From the NCBI GenBank assembly GCA_963664255.1, contig OY760938.1, forward strand, positions 992,001 to 1,056,000: a stretch of 64,000 nucleotides of DNA, read 5' to 3'. The translations under genes were made by a program, and so were the position numbers. Source of the DNA: G963663775 sp963664255 (lineage in GTDB: Bacteria; Bacillota; Clostridia; Oscillospirales; Butyricicoccaceae). The notes under the pieces are model-generated. The model was given only the letters and a program-made list of their open reading frames with translations, had not been told where the DNA came from and made no database searches. The stretch's first letter is position 1; each line of letters begins with the position of its first letter. Below, piece by piece: positions 25,173 through 34,749 of this stretch.

Positions 25173-27332
25173 ATGCCGATTACGATTGCCTTGGCAGGCA
25201 ACCCCAACTGCGGCAAGACCACGATGTTCAACGCGCTGACCGGTGCCGCGCAATATGTGGGCAACTGGCCGGGCGTGACCGTGGAAAAAAAGGAAGGTCG
25301 CCTGCGTGGGCATGAGGATGTTGTCATCATGGACCTGCCGGGCATTTATTCCCTTTCACCGTATACCTTGGAGGAAGTGGTGACGCGCAGCTATCTGCTG
25401 GACGAATCCCCCGATGTCATTTTGAATCTGGTAGATGCCTCCAACATCGAGCGCAACCTTTATTTATCTACCCAGCTGATGGAACTGGGCACGCCTGTGG
25501 TCATCGCGCTGAATATGATGGATGTGGTGCGCCGCAATGGTGACCGCATCAACCTCGCCAAGCTTTCGGAAGCCCTCGGCTGTCCGGTGGTGGAAACCGC
25601 CGCCATTCGCAGCGAAGGCACGCTGGCGGCAGCAGAAGCGGCGATTGCACAGCGCAAACAGCAGCATACCGTCAAGCCGATTTTGTTTTCGGCGCGGGTG
25701 GAAACCACCCTGCAGGCGATTGATGCCCTGCTTCCGACTGACCTTGACCCGCGGCATCGTCGATGGTTTGCCATCAAGCTGTTTGAGCGGGATGAAAAGG
25801 TGCTGGCGCGGTTTGCCTTTGATGCACCTGCTCTCAACCAACTCGATACCCTCATTAACGATTGTGAAATTGATTTGGAGGATGACGCGGAAAGCATCAT
25901 CACCAACGAACGCTATACCCACATCACCGACATCATCCGTGCCTGTGTTGTGAAAAATCGCCCCAAAAATGGTCGGACAACCTCGGACCGCATCGACCAT
26001 ATTCTGACCCATCGTGTGCTTGCCCTGCCGATTTTCGCGCTCCTTATGTTTGGCGTGTACTACATTGCGGTGACCACTGTCGGCAGTTTCGTGACCGATT
26101 TCATGAACGACACGCTGTTTGGCACGTGGATTTCCCCCGCAGTCGAAAGCTTTTTGACCCATGCAGGCACTGCCGGCTGGCTGACCGGACTGATTGTCGA
26201 TGGCATCATCGGCGGCGTGGGTGCGGTGCTCGGCTTTGTGCCGCAGATGTTCGTGCTGTTTTTCCTGCTGTCGATTCTGGAAGACTGCGGCTATATGTCC
26301 CGCATCGCCTTCATTATGGACCGCATTTTCCGCCGTTTAGGCCTTTCGGGCAAAAGCTTCATTCCCCTGCTCGTCAGCACAGGCTGTGGTGTCCCTGGCA
26401 TCATGGCATCGCGCACCATTGAGCAGGACCGCGACCGCAAAATGACCATCATCACTGCGACGTTTATTCCCTGCGGTGCAAAGATGCCGATTATCGCCTT
26501 GATTGCGGGCGCGATGTTCGGCGGCGCATGGTGGGTTGCCCCCTCGGGGTATTTTGTCGGTATCGGTGCGGTGGTGCTGTCGGGTCTGATTTTGAAGAAA
26601 ACCCGTATGTTCGCGGGCAATCCTGCCCCATTTGTCATGGAATTGCCGCCCTATCACCTCCCAACGCTGACCAATATTCTGCGCGGCACGTGGGAACGCG
26701 GCTTTTCCTTCATTAAAAAAGCGGGCACGGTCATTTTGTTGGCATCCATTGTCATTTGGGTGACCTCCAGCTTCGGCTTCACATCCGTTGGCTTCGGCAT
26801 GGTGGACAGCATGGAGGACTCTGTGCTGTCGAACATCGGCGGTGCGATTGCCGTCATTTTTGCCCCACTTGGCTTCGGCACATGGCAGAGCGCGATTGCT
26901 ACTGTCCTCGGCTTGCTTGCCAAGGAAGAGGTGGTCGGCGTGTTCGGCACACTGTATGCTGTGGGCGGCGATGCGCTGGAGCTGACCTCCAATGGTGATT
27001 TTGGTATGCTCGGCAACATTGCCAGCCATTTCACCCATCTTTCTGCCTATTCATTCCTTGTATTCAATCTGTTGTGTGCGCCCTGTGTGGCGGCAATGGG
27101 CGCGATTCGGCGCGAGATGAACAGCGCCAAGTGGACGTTTTTCGCGCTTGGCTATCAGACAGGCTTTGCCTACGCCATGTCGCTGATGGTCTATCAAATC
27201 GGCGGTTTACTGACTGGTGAAGCACCGTTTACTGTGTTCACCGCCATTGCATTCGTTGTTCTGGCAGTTCTGGTTTATCTGGTGGCACGCCCGATGCGCC
27301 AAACCACAGACACCCCTCGCTCTGCCTCTTAA
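25173..27332 (+). CDS. feoB: Ferrous iron transporter FeoB
   Basis: 719 residues. The N-terminal G domain has G1 GNPNCGKTT, G3 DLPGIYSLSPY and G4 NMMD, followed by a helical GDI-like part. The membrane domain (about residues 285-715) shows the two gate motifs, STGCGVPGIMASRT and CGAKMP, and the second copy LAKEEVVG. It takes up Fe2+. TAGGAGGAA supports ATG 25173. Co-transcribed with feoA and the Cys-rich protein under the DtxR-like site. Confidence 0.96.
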   Translation: MPITIALAGNPNCGKTTMFNALTGAAQYVGNWPGVTVEKKEGRLRGHEDVVIMDLPGIYSLSPYTLEEVVTRSYLLDESPDVILNLVDASNIERNLYLSTQLMELGTPVVIALNMMDVVRRNGDRINLAKLSEALGCPVVETAAIRSEGTLAAAEAAIAQRKQQHTVKPILFSARVETTLQAIDALLPTDLDPRHRRWFAIKLFERDEKVLARFAFDAPALNQLDTLINDCEIDLEDDAESIITNERYTHITDIIRACVVKNRPKNGRTTSDRIDHILTHRVLALPIFALLMFGVYYIAVTTVGSFVTDFMNDTLFGTWISPAVESFLTHAGTAGWLTGLIVDGIIGGVGAVLGFVPQMFVLFFLLSILEDCGYMSRIAFIMDRIFRRLGLSGKSFIPLLVSTGCGVPGIMASRTIEQDRDRKMTIITATFIPCGAKMPIIALIAGAMFGGAWWVAPSGYFVGIGAVVLSGLILKKTRMFAGNPAPFVMELPPYHLPTLTNILRGTWERGFSFIKKAGTVILLASIVIWVTSSFGFTSVGFGMVDSMEDSVLSNIGGAIAVIFAPLGFGTWQSAIATVLGLLAKEEVVGVFGTLYAVGGDALELTSNGDFGMLGNIASHFTHLSAYSFLVFNLLCAPCVAAMGAIRREMNSAKWTFFALGYQTGFAYAMSLMVYQIGGLLTGEAPFTVFTAIAFVVLAVLVYLVARPMRQTTDTPRSAS

Positions 27333-27368
27333 AACAGGCACTGTTTTCCGGAAAGGAAGTCTTTTATC

Positions 27369-27545
27369 ATGATTGCAACGATTTTGGTTGGACTCGTCTT
27401 GCTTTTGCTTGTCGCGCTTGCCCTGCGTTCGGTTATCACCCATCACGGCTGCAGTGGATGCAGCGGCTGCAATGGTGACACAAACCACACAGGCTGTTCC
27501 CATTGCGCGGCACATCCCCCGCAAGATACCACAAAAAAATCATAA
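27369..27545 (+). CDS. FeoB-associated Cys-rich membrane protein
   Basis: 58 residues, MIATILVGLVLLLLVALALR as membrane helix followed by HHGCSGCSGCNG and HTGCSHCAAH. Five Cys and four His after one helix match the small proteins commonly found after feoB in Firmicutes, which may handle incoming Fe2+. GGAAAGGAAG lies 10 bases upstream. It is followed by the operon's terminator. Confidence 0.88.
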   Translation: MIATILVGLVLLLLVALALRSVITHHGCSGCSGCNGDTNHTGCSHCAAHPPQDTTKKS

Positions 27546-27560
27546 TTCCGCCTCCCTTTT

Positions 27561-27602
27561 AGCGTATCGAGAGAATCCCCCCGCTCTCGATGCGCTTTTT
27601 TT
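27561..27602 (+). terminator. Terminator of the feo operon
   Basis: A 13-bp stem (AGCGTATCGAGAG with its complement, one G-T pair), a C-rich loop and seven T. Confidence 0.92.
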
Positions 27603-27692
27603 GTACAAATTTTCATTCATATTTTATGCACTTTCTGCAAAAAAAGCGTATAATAATAAATTATGCCTACATATGCAAAAGGGGAAACAACC

Positions 27693-29030
27693 ATGACCAA
27701 ACAAATGACCGAAGGCCGCCCATTCAAGCTGATTTTTCTATTCACCCTGCCGCTTTTGGCGGGGAATTTATTTCAGCAGTTGTATACCATGATGGATACG
27801 TTCATCGTGGGGCGTGCCCTTGGAGTGGATGCGCTGGCGGCGGTCGGGTGTACAGGCGGCATTTTGTTCCTCATCATCGGCTTTGTACAAGGCTTGACCA
27901 CGGGCACCTCCATTGTCACCGCGCAGTATTTTGGCGCGCAGGATTATGACGGCGTGCGCCGCAGCTTTGCCGCCAACATTATCATTGCCGCCATTGCCGC
28001 CATCGTGCTAGCCGCTGTGGCGTTGCCGCTCGCGCGCCCCTTTCTCAACCTGCTGCACACCCCTGCCGCCATCTTTGACGATGCATTTTGCTATCTGTAT
28101 CTGCTGTACAGCGGCATTTTCACTGCGGTGCTGTTCAATCTGCTGTCCAACTCCATCCGTGCACTGGGCGACAGCCGCACACCGCTGCTGTTTCTGGTGC
28201 TTGCGAGCCTGCTCAACATCGTGCTGGATTTGGTGCTGATTCTGTGGGTGCATCTGGGCGTGGCAGGGGCGGCACTCGCCACGCTGGCGGCGCAGGCAGT
28301 GTCCGGCATTTTATGCGTTGTGTACATCATCCGCCGTTTTCCGCTGCTGCACGTCCGCCGTGCAGATTTTCGCCTGTCGGCGCAGGAGCTGTGGGCACAC
28401 GCGCGGCTCGGGCTGCCGATGGGCTTTCAGGCATCCATCATCGGCATTGCGGTCATCGTTGTGCAGTCCATGGTCAACAGCTATGGGGAAACCACTGTAG
28501 CGGCATATACCGCCGCGCAAAAGGTGGAACTGGTGGTGCTGCAGCCGCTTTGCTCCTTTGGCATGACCATGGCGACCTATGTCGCGCAGAATTATGGCGC
28601 AGGGCGCACCGACCGCATCCGTTTGGGGATACGCGACTGCATTTTGATGTCAGAAGGCTACGCGCTGACCGCCTTTGTGGTCATGCACCTGTGCGGCGGA
28701 CAGCTTGCAGGCATTTTTGTGGGCAATGCGCCTGAAATTGTGTCCCAATCAGCACTATATCTACGCACAACCTCTTGTTTTTATGTAATTTTATCGCTTT
28801 TATACATATATCGTTACACCCTGCAAGGTTTGGGGCAAGGCCTCATTCCCACCATCGCAGGCATCATGGAGCTGCTCATGCGCTTTTTGGGCGTCACCTT
28901 TTTGGCGCCGCGCCTCGGCTTTTTGGGGGTCAGCATTGCATATGCGCTGGCGTGGCCAGGCTCCACGCTGCCGTTGTATCTGGCATATCGCGTCACGATG
29001 CACCGTCTGGTTGGACGGCGTGGCGGTTAG
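27693..29030 (+). CDS. MATE-family efflux transporter
   Basis: 445 residues, twelve predicted membrane helices in two MatE halves; the start MTEGRPFKLIFLFTLPLLAG and QQLYTMMDTFIVGR are characteristic of the DinF/NorM-like clostridial branch. It exports cationic or other compounds by Na+ or H+ antiport. AAGGGGAAAC supports ATG 27693; an upstream ATG at 27663 has no RBS. A TATAAT at 27649-27654 is a likely -10. Monocistronic. Confidence 0.92.
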   Translation: MTKQMTEGRPFKLIFLFTLPLLAGNLFQQLYTMMDTFIVGRALGVDALAAVGCTGGILFLIIGFVQGLTTGTSIVTAQYFGAQDYDGVRRSFAANIIIAAIAAIVLAAVALPLARPFLNLLHTPAAIFDDAFCYLYLLYSGIFTAVLFNLLSNSIRALGDSRTPLLFLVLASLLNIVLDLVLILWVHLGVAGAALATLAAQAVSGILCVVYIIRRFPLLHVRRADFRLSAQELWAHARLGLPMGFQASIIGIAVIVVQSMVNSYGETTVAAYTAAQKVELVVLQPLCSFGMTMATYVAQNYGAGRTDRIRLGIRDCILMSEGYALTAFVVMHLCGGQLAGIFVGNAPEIVSQSALYLRTTSCFYVILSLLYIYRYTLQGLGQGLIPTIAGIMELLMRFLGVTFLAPRLGFLGVSIAYALAWPGSTLPLYLAYRVTMHRLVGRRGG

Positions 29031-29103
29031 TCGGTTTTCTGCACTTTACACGATTTTATTTATTTTTTACAAACCTCTTTTATTAATTTTGCACAATATA
29101 TAC

Positions 29104-29132
29104 TTTACCAGTATTTTTTTGTATGGTATAAT
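29104..29132 (+). promoter_or_regulatory. Promoter of the AraC-type regulator
   Basis: TTTACC (29104-29109) and TATAAT (29127-29132) with a 17-base spacer. Confidence 0.65.
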
Positions 29133-29168
29133 ATAACCATATTTCAACTTATCACGGAGGTGTTTTTT

Positions 29169-30233
29169 GTGAAAAACCATCAAGTCCTATTGGTGGATGC
29201 AGATGACGGTCATCGCCAAACGCTTTTAAGACGCACAAAATGGTCAAATTGTGGCTATATAGTTGTCGGAGAAGCAAAAAACGGACTGCAGGGATTGGAT
29301 TTGGCATTGCATTTGCAGCCAGAGGTCATCATCACCAATACCCATCTGCCGGACATGGACGGGCTGACCATGTGCCGCAAAATTTTGTACCAACTGCCCG
29401 ATACGCAAATTATTTTTTTGACCGATGCCTGTGCATTTGAGTGCGCAAGGCAAGCGATTTCGTTGGGTGCGGCGGAATATCTGCTCAAGCCGACCCCTCC
29501 CCAAACCCTGCAAAAAACCCTGCTGCGTCTGCGCACGCGGCTTGCCAAGCAGCAGAGCCTCGCGCATCTGCGCCTGCACTATGCCAAAACCTTGACGCAG
29601 CAGAGCAGCCTGACGGATGCGCCGCTGCATCAGCTGCTCGAGCTCGTGCGCGGCGGTGATTTTGCACAAGCAAAGGTAGTCTTTCAGCAGCTGCGGCAGG
29701 AAGAACCGCACCTGCTCGCCCTACTCGACCAGCTGTGCACGATGCAGGTCGTGTCGGAGCTGGTGCAGCACATGGGACAAATCCTGCCCGAGGAAGAATT
29801 TCTACCCACATATGATGCCTCAGACAACGTTTTTGACGGCATTTGGTCGCATCTGCGCACGCTGTATCACAAGCTCAGTCGCTCCCTGCGCTGTATGCAG
29901 CCCGATTCTGCCCAAACGCTTTCGGCGCGCGCCTGTGCCTATATCGAGCAGCATTATATGGAAACTGATATTTCCATTGAGCGATTGTGTGAAACGCTGT
30001 GCGTCAGCCCCTCCTATTTTTCCATCATCTTCAAGCGCGAAAACGGCGAAAACTTCGTGCCCTATCTGACACGGGTGCGCATGGAAAAAGCCGCGGAATT
30101 GCTGCGCAGCACGAATGAAAAAACCTATTCCATCGCGCAAAGGGTCGGTTTTGGGCAAGCAAATTACTTTAGCTATGTCTTTAAAAAATATTACGGGCTT
30201 TCGCCCTCCAAATTCCGCGAGCAGCACATCTAA
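29169..30233 (+). CDS. AraC-family regulator with degenerate receiver domain (Asn at phosphosite)
   Basis: 354 residues. The receiver (about 1-120) has VDADDGHR, the switch TD block and the LLKPTPPQ Lys, but the phosphoacceptor position reads ITNTHLPDMDG: Asn57 (AAT) replaces Asp. A C-terminal pair of AraC helix-turn-helices spans about 255-350 (CVSPSYFSIIFKRENG, QRVGFGQANYFSYVFKKY). GTG 29169 follows GGAGG at 29156-29160. YesN-type response regulators have this layout. It should bind DNA without normal phosphorelay control. The following genes encode a membrane diguanylate cyclase and a BMP lipoprotein, which may form its sensory partners. Confidence 0.88.
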   Translation: MKNHQVLLVDADDGHRQTLLRRTKWSNCGYIVVGEAKNGLQGLDLALHLQPEVIITNTHLPDMDGLTMCRKILYQLPDTQIIFLTDACAFECARQAISLGAAEYLLKPTPPQTLQKTLLRLRTRLAKQQSLAHLRLHYAKTLTQQSSLTDAPLHQLLELVRGGDFAQAKVVFQQLRQEEPHLLALLDQLCTMQVVSELVQHMGQILPEEEFLPTYDASDNVFDGIWSHLRTLYHKLSRSLRCMQPDSAQTLSARACAYIEQHYMETDISIERLCETLCVSPSYFSIIFKRENGENFVPYLTRVRMEKAAELLRSTNEKTYSIAQRVGFGQANYFSYVFKKYYGLSPSKFREQHI

Positions 30234-30332
30234 GAACGCCGACATCTGTGCTTGATTTTTCTGGAAGTCTGTTCCTTTTCTGTGCGACATCTATACAGGA
30301 AAAACGCGATTTGGCTTTTTCTGTTTATTTTC

Positions 30333-30361
30333 TTGACGAAGCATAAAAATGAGTGTAATAT
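30333..30361 (+). promoter_or_regulatory. Promoter of the diguanylate cyclase-BMP operon
   Basis: TTGACG (30333-30338) and TAATAT (30356-30361), spacer 17. The leader down to 30513 can fold: TTGGCA near 30434 pairs with TGCCAA near 30474 around a CCC-TCTGGCAAA-GGG hairpin. I do not recognise a known riboswitch. Confidence 0.6.
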
Positions 30362-30513
30362 AAAAATACTATAGATATTTTTGAACATTTTTTGATGTTG
30401 TACGCAATCTACATACAGGCGTTCCCTTCGATGCTTGGCAGTACTTTCCCCCTCTGGCAAAGGGCGGCGTATTTGCCAATCGTTGTGGTTTCCGGAAAGG
30501 ATTTTTGAATGCT

Positions 30514-32013
30514 ATGAATCCAACAGACAAGTCCAGTCGACGTGTTTTGATTCTTGGAATCACCATTCCCGTCGGGCTTCTCATCCTGCTCATCGGCTCT
30601 CTGCTGTTTAACTTTTCGCTCACTAGCCAAAAAACCGCCAAAATCATACTGGAAAACACCTTAAAAGGCCATGTCGAATCCCTTTCCCACCGTTTGGACG
30701 AGGAGCTCTCCATCATGACCAAATCGGGCATTGTGGTGCGTGATGTGCTGCAAGCGCAGCCGCCCCAAGCACGCACAGACACGCTGCCATTCATTGGTTC
30801 GCTTTGTGCCAACTCCGATGCCTATCAGGTGATTTACTGCGATACTGCCGGCGAGGGCATCACCAATTCCGGCATTTATATTCACGTTGAGCAAGACAAT
30901 CTGCTGCGGGATGTGGAAAACACCGCACAATACTATACATATCTGCAAAACGAACCGCTTACACAGGCGCAAGCCATTGTTTCGGTCATTCCCGTGGTGC
31001 AAAACAACAAAGCCTGCGGCTATATCCTCATGTATTACTCACTCAACCGCATTTTAGAGCTGTTTGGTGACACCGTTCCCTATGCAGACTCGTCGCTCAT
31101 TTTCAGCACAGATGGCGGACTTGTCATGCTGACATATGGGCTGGACAGCGTTTTGTCTGACCAACTCCCTGCCGACACCACACTCACACAGCTGCTGGAG
31201 CAGCTCGACCCCCGCACCAAGGAACTGCAGCAGGCGCAGGATGCCATTGCAAGCGGCGCGAGCGGTTCTCTGTCTGTTTTGATTGCAGACGCCCCGCAGG
31301 AGCTGTTTTTTCATCCACTGGAGATTCGCGACTGGTATTTGACCGTGGGCATCCACCAGCCGCTGTATCAGCAGATGCTGCGCGACAACTGGGGCGATAT
31401 GCATCGGCTCATCACCTATTTACTGGCGGTGCTGCTGCTGTTTCTCGTGGTGGTCAGCGGCACGATGCTTGCCATCCATCTGATGTATAAAAGCCGCAGC
31501 CATCACCTTGAAAAGCGCGCCACCACTGATTTTTTGAGTGGTATTTATAATAAAATGGCGACGGAGGAGGAAATCTCTGGCTATCTCACCTCCCATCCTC
31601 ATGCGCGCTGCATCCTGTTTATTTTGGATGTCGACAATTTTAAAACCATCAACGACACCCGCGGGCATGAAATGGGTGACCAGGTCATTTCCAGCATCGG
31701 ACGGCATTTGCAGGATAATTTCCGCAGCGATGACATCGTGGGGCGTATCGGCGGCGATGAATTTTTGATTTTCCTCAAAGATATTCCTTCGGACACCGAT
31801 TTACACCAACAAATTCGGCGTGTGCAGCAGCTGTTTTGCAAATTCACCACAGAAAACGAGCTGCATATCGAAATTTCCACCAGCATTGGTGCCGCGATTT
31901 TCCCAACCGACGCCATCTCCTTCAACGAACTGTATAAGGCCGCTGACCGCGCCCTCTATCAAGCCAAAAAACATGGTAAGAGTCAACTTTACTGCAACGA
32001 AGGAGATTCCTGA
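30514..32013 (+). CDS. Membrane diguanylate cyclase with extracytoplasmic sensor
   Basis: 499 residues. A first membrane helix (about 12-34), an extracytoplasmic region of 260 residues with Cache-like layout, a second helix (about 300-322), then a GGDEF domain. The active site RIGGDEF (413-417) is intact, and RSDD five residues before it is a product-inhibition I-site. It should make c-di-GMP in response to an outside signal. GGAAAGG supports ATG 30514. It is followed one base later by a BMP lipoprotein, so the binding protein may feed the signal. Confidence 0.9.
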   Translation: MNPTDKSSRRVLILGITIPVGLLILLIGSLLFNFSLTSQKTAKIILENTLKGHVESLSHRLDEELSIMTKSGIVVRDVLQAQPPQARTDTLPFIGSLCANSDAYQVIYCDTAGEGITNSGIYIHVEQDNLLRDVENTAQYYTYLQNEPLTQAQAIVSVIPVVQNNKACGYILMYYSLNRILELFGDTVPYADSSLIFSTDGGLVMLTYGLDSVLSDQLPADTTLTQLLEQLDPRTKELQQAQDAIASGASGSLSVLIADAPQELFFHPLEIRDWYLTVGIHQPLYQQMLRDNWGDMHRLITYLLAVLLLFLVVVSGTMLAIHLMYKSRSHHLEKRATTDFLSGIYNKMATEEEISGYLTSHPHARCILFILDVDNFKTINDTRGHEMGDQVISSIGRHLQDNFRSDDIVGRIGGDEFLIFLKDIPSDTDLHQQIRRVQQLFCKFTTENELHIEISTSIGAAIFPTDAISFNELYKAADRALYQAKKHGKSQLYCNEGDS

Positions 32014-32014
32014 C

Positions 32015-33136
32015 ATGAAAACACGCTGCATTTCCCTTCTACTTTGTTTTTCTTCTTTCTTTTCTGTGTTATGGGGTTGTGCCGACCGCACCGTGTCCAC
32101 CGATGCTGCATCGACCGCAAGCGTGGTGGACACAGCTGCACCCGCGCAAACCGCACAGCTGGCATTCATCACGGACCTGCGCACCATGGATAACCCTGCC
32201 TACCACACTGCCACCTTACAGGGTTTGCGGCGATATGCGGAGGAAAAGCACGTCACCTATGCCGACTATCCGCCCACCGAGCACACCGCAGAAGCCTATC
32301 TGCTGGCGATTGAACACGCAGCCAAGCAGGGTGCAGAGGTGATTATTTGCACGGGTTTTCTGTCCGAAGTACCAGTGTTTCTGGCACAAAAGCGATTCCC
32401 CGCCATTCGCTTTCTGCTGCTGGACGGCGTGCCGCACAACCCCGCCTTTACCGAGCGCACCATCGGTGAAAATGTCACCTGTATCCAATTCCACGAGGAG
32501 CAAGCCGGTTTTCTCGCAGGGTACGGCGTCGTGCGCGATGGCTACACCCAGCTTGGCTTTCTCGGCGGCATGGCAGTGCCTGCGGTCATCCGCTATGGCT
32601 ATGGCTTTGTGCAGGGGGCGGATTTTGCCGCGCGGGAGATGCAGCAGCAGATTACCCTGCGCTATCATTACACTGGCAGCTTTTCGGCTTCTCCAGAGGT
32701 GCAAGCACGCGCCGAAACATGGTATCACGCCCAGACCGAGGTGATTTTTGCCTGTAGTGGTGCGATTGCACAATCGGTTGCGGCGGCGGCAGATGTCGCA
32801 GGCGGCCGCTTGATTGGTGAAGGGGTTGACCAAAGCGGGCTGTCCGATGCGGTCATCACCTCGGCACTCAAGCGGCTTGACACCGCGGTGTACAATGCCC
32901 TCTGTGCCTATGACGCCGGCACGCTGCCAGGCGGAGAGGTCGAACTGCTGTCGCTGCAAGACCACTGTGTGGGTCTGCCGATGCTGACCTCACGCTTCCA
33001 AACCTTTGGCATCGCAGACTATGTTGCCATCTCCAATCGATTGATAGCGGGCGAAATCCCGCTGTATCAAAACATCGACACCGCTACCACGTGTGATTTA
33101 ACCCTGACGAACACAACGGTTTTGTTTGAAAAGTAA
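32015..33136 (+). CDS. BMP/PnrA-family substrate-binding lipoprotein
   Basis: 373 residues. Signal peptide with lipobox FSVLWGC (acyl Cys22), Ser/Thr/Ala-rich linker and a Med/BMP fold: AFITDLRTMDNPAYH, EVIICTGF, FLLLDGVPHNPAF, QAGFLAGYGVV, LGFLGGMAVPAVIRYGYGFVQG. BMP proteins bind nucleosides or related compounds, normally for an ABC importer; no permease is here, so a sensing role with the adjacent cyclase is likely. AGGAG precedes the ATG. Confidence 0.88.
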   Translation: MKTRCISLLLCFSSFFSVLWGCADRTVSTDAASTASVVDTAAPAQTAQLAFITDLRTMDNPAYHTATLQGLRRYAEEKHVTYADYPPTEHTAEAYLLAIEHAAKQGAEVIICTGFLSEVPVFLAQKRFPAIRFLLLDGVPHNPAFTERTIGENVTCIQFHEEQAGFLAGYGVVRDGYTQLGFLGGMAVPAVIRYGYGFVQGADFAAREMQQQITLRYHYTGSFSASPEVQARAETWYHAQTEVIFACSGAIAQSVAAAADVAGGRLIGEGVDQSGLSDAVITSALKRLDTAVYNALCAYDAGTLPGGEVELLSLQDHCVGLPMLTSRFQTFGIADYVAISNRLIAGEIPLYQNIDTATTCDLTLTNTTVLFEK

Positions 33137-33140
33137 CAGC

Positions 33141-33188
33141 CGCGCATCGCACTACGAGAACGATATTCTGTGGTGCGGTGCGCGAATT
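33141..33188 (+). terminator. Terminator-like hairpin after the BMP gene
   Basis: A 12-bp stem, CGCGCATCGCAC with GTGCGGTGCGCG (one T-G pair), 20-base loop and AATTTT. T-run is weak. Confidence 0.65.
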
Positions 33189-33274
33189 TTGCCCCACTGT
33201 GTCAACGCTTGCAAAAGCACGCCAATCTCGTTATAATAGGGATATACTGAAAAAAACAAGGATGTAGTAATACA

Positions 33275-33940
33275 ATGAGAATGCGAAAGAAAAAGAATCT
33301 GGATGTGCGCTTTGCTGCCTGCGCACCGGTGCTTGCACCGCATCCGGATGCCCTGCGTGGCAAATGGCGTGCGCTGTTTGGCAATGAAAACCCACTGCAC
33401 GTGGAAATCGGGTGCGGCAAAGGACGCTTTGTACGCGGCATGGCCGCCCTGTATCCCGACATCAATTTTGTCGCCATCGAAAAGGAAGAGGGCGCGCTCA
33501 TCATGGCAACCGAACGTGCCATGCAGGACATTCCGCACAATGTCAAATTTCTGTCCTATGATGCCGCCGAGCTGTGCCAAATCTTCGCGCCAAACGAGGT
33601 TGACCGAATTTATCTGAACTTTTCTGACCCATGGCCGCCCAATCGGCAGCGCAAACGCCGCTTGACCCACGCCAACTTTTTGGCGGTGTATGACGAAATC
33701 CTGTCCCCGACAGGTGCTGTCCATTTCAAAACCGACAACCAGCGGTTGTTTGAGTGGTCACTCAGCGAAATCTGCGCCTATGGCTGGCTGCTGCAAAATA
33801 TTTCGCTCGATTTACATCAATCTGCCTTTGAAAACAACGTGATGACCGAATATGAAGAGCGTTTTTCCGCACAGGGCAGCCGCATTTATCGCGTGGAAGC
33901 CTGCCGCCGCTCTGCTGCCGCAGACACAACCGCCGATTAG
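33275..33940 (+). CDS. trmB: tRNA (guanine-N7)-methyltransferase TrmB
   Basis: 221 residues. SAM-binding VEIGCGKGRFV near residue 46 and the TrmB motif LNFSDPWPPNRQRKRRL near 115 are seen, with a C-terminal TEYEERF. It makes m7G46 in tRNA. The basic start MRMRKKKNLD is normal. It converges with the phosphoribosyltransferase gene across an 83-base gap containing only a poor hairpin near T-run at 34004-34010. Confidence 0.95.
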   Translation: MRMRKKKNLDVRFAACAPVLAPHPDALRGKWRALFGNENPLHVEIGCGKGRFVRGMAALYPDINFVAIEKEEGALIMATERAMQDIPHNVKFLSYDAAELCQIFAPNEVDRIYLNFSDPWPPNRQRKRRLTHANFLAVYDEILSPTGAVHFKTDNQRLFEWSLSEICAYGWLLQNISLDLHQSAFENNVMTEYEERFSAQGSRIYRVEACRRSAAADTTAD

Positions 33941-34023
33941 AACCCCCTCACCGCATAAAAAAGCACCCCACAAGGCACGATGCACCGCGCGCCCGAGGAG
34001 GTGTTTTTTTGTTGGAAACGGAT

Positions 34024-34662
34024 TTACAGCTTTTGGTACCCATGTGGTGTCACGATGGCATCCAGCGGTCGCCCTGCCATGCAGTCGGCGCAGCCCTGTC
34101 CACCGGCATAGTTGTGATAATGCGGCAGCTCGGCACTGCTGAACAGATGCACAATCGGCAAGCCCTGCATTTCCGGCACGTTGCTCAAAAGTGCGGTATA
34201 GGCGGCAACTGTGCCCCCATAATACTCCACACATTCCCGTGCGTCGGACAGCGTGCCGCCGGTTGCCGCCGTTGCCGCCATAATGAGGACATTGCGCCCG
34301 CGCACCATCGGCACCAGATTATCCGCAAAAATGTATTTGCCGTTGACATTGCTGACCGGCTCGACCACAAAAATTTCCTTGCCAGAATTGAGGCTGTGTA
34401 ACCCTTCACGGGTCAGTTCCAATGCCAGATATGCGCCAATCATCTTGGTATCTTCCAGACAAACAATGGTGTCAATGGCAAGGTTTGCGTACTGCGCCGC
34501 AATCACCTGCGCCGCTTCATATGCCATCTTGTTGCTGTGCCGCAGATGCGCGGTGTCTATATAGTAGTTGGTATGCGAATGATTGGTTGCAAAATGCCCT
34601 GGAATCGCATCGGTGTAAATACGCTTGCTGGCGCGGGAAACAATACGAATCGGTTTGTCCAT
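34024..34662 (-). CDS. Orotate phosphoribosyltransferase-like protein
   Basis: 212 residues from ATG 34662 after AAAGGAG. The start IRIVSRASKRIYTDAIPGHF and FATNHSHTNYYID are those of a Clostridia PRTase family annotated as orotate-phosphoribosyltransferase-like. The PRPP loop position reads VLIMAATAATGGTL, lacking the usual acidic pair, so catalytic use of PRPP is uncertain. A CxxC-like GCADCMAG lies near the end. No pyr genes nearby. May be a regulator or a salvage enzyme. Confidence 0.72.
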   Translation of the reverse strand: MDKPIRIVSRASKRIYTDAIPGHFATNHSHTNYYIDTAHLRHSNKMAYEAAQVIAAQYANLAIDTIVCLEDTKMIGAYLALELTREGLHSLNSGKEIFVVEPVSNVNGKYIFADNLVPMVRGRNVLIMAATAATGGTLSDARECVEYYGGTVAAYTALLSNVPEMQGLPIVHLFSSAELPHYHNYAGGQGCADCMAGRPLDAIVTPHGYQKL

Positions 34663-34749
34663 CGGGTTGCTCCTTTCAAGGTGAATACCGCTTTTTGAAA
34701 ATCGGTATTTTTTTACATACAACACTGTCTTGCCGTCAATTTTTCTTTT

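Noticed and set aside
30362..30513. c-di-GMP-I (GEMM) riboswitch before the diguanylate cyclase
   Set aside because: The conserved aptamer core is not present.
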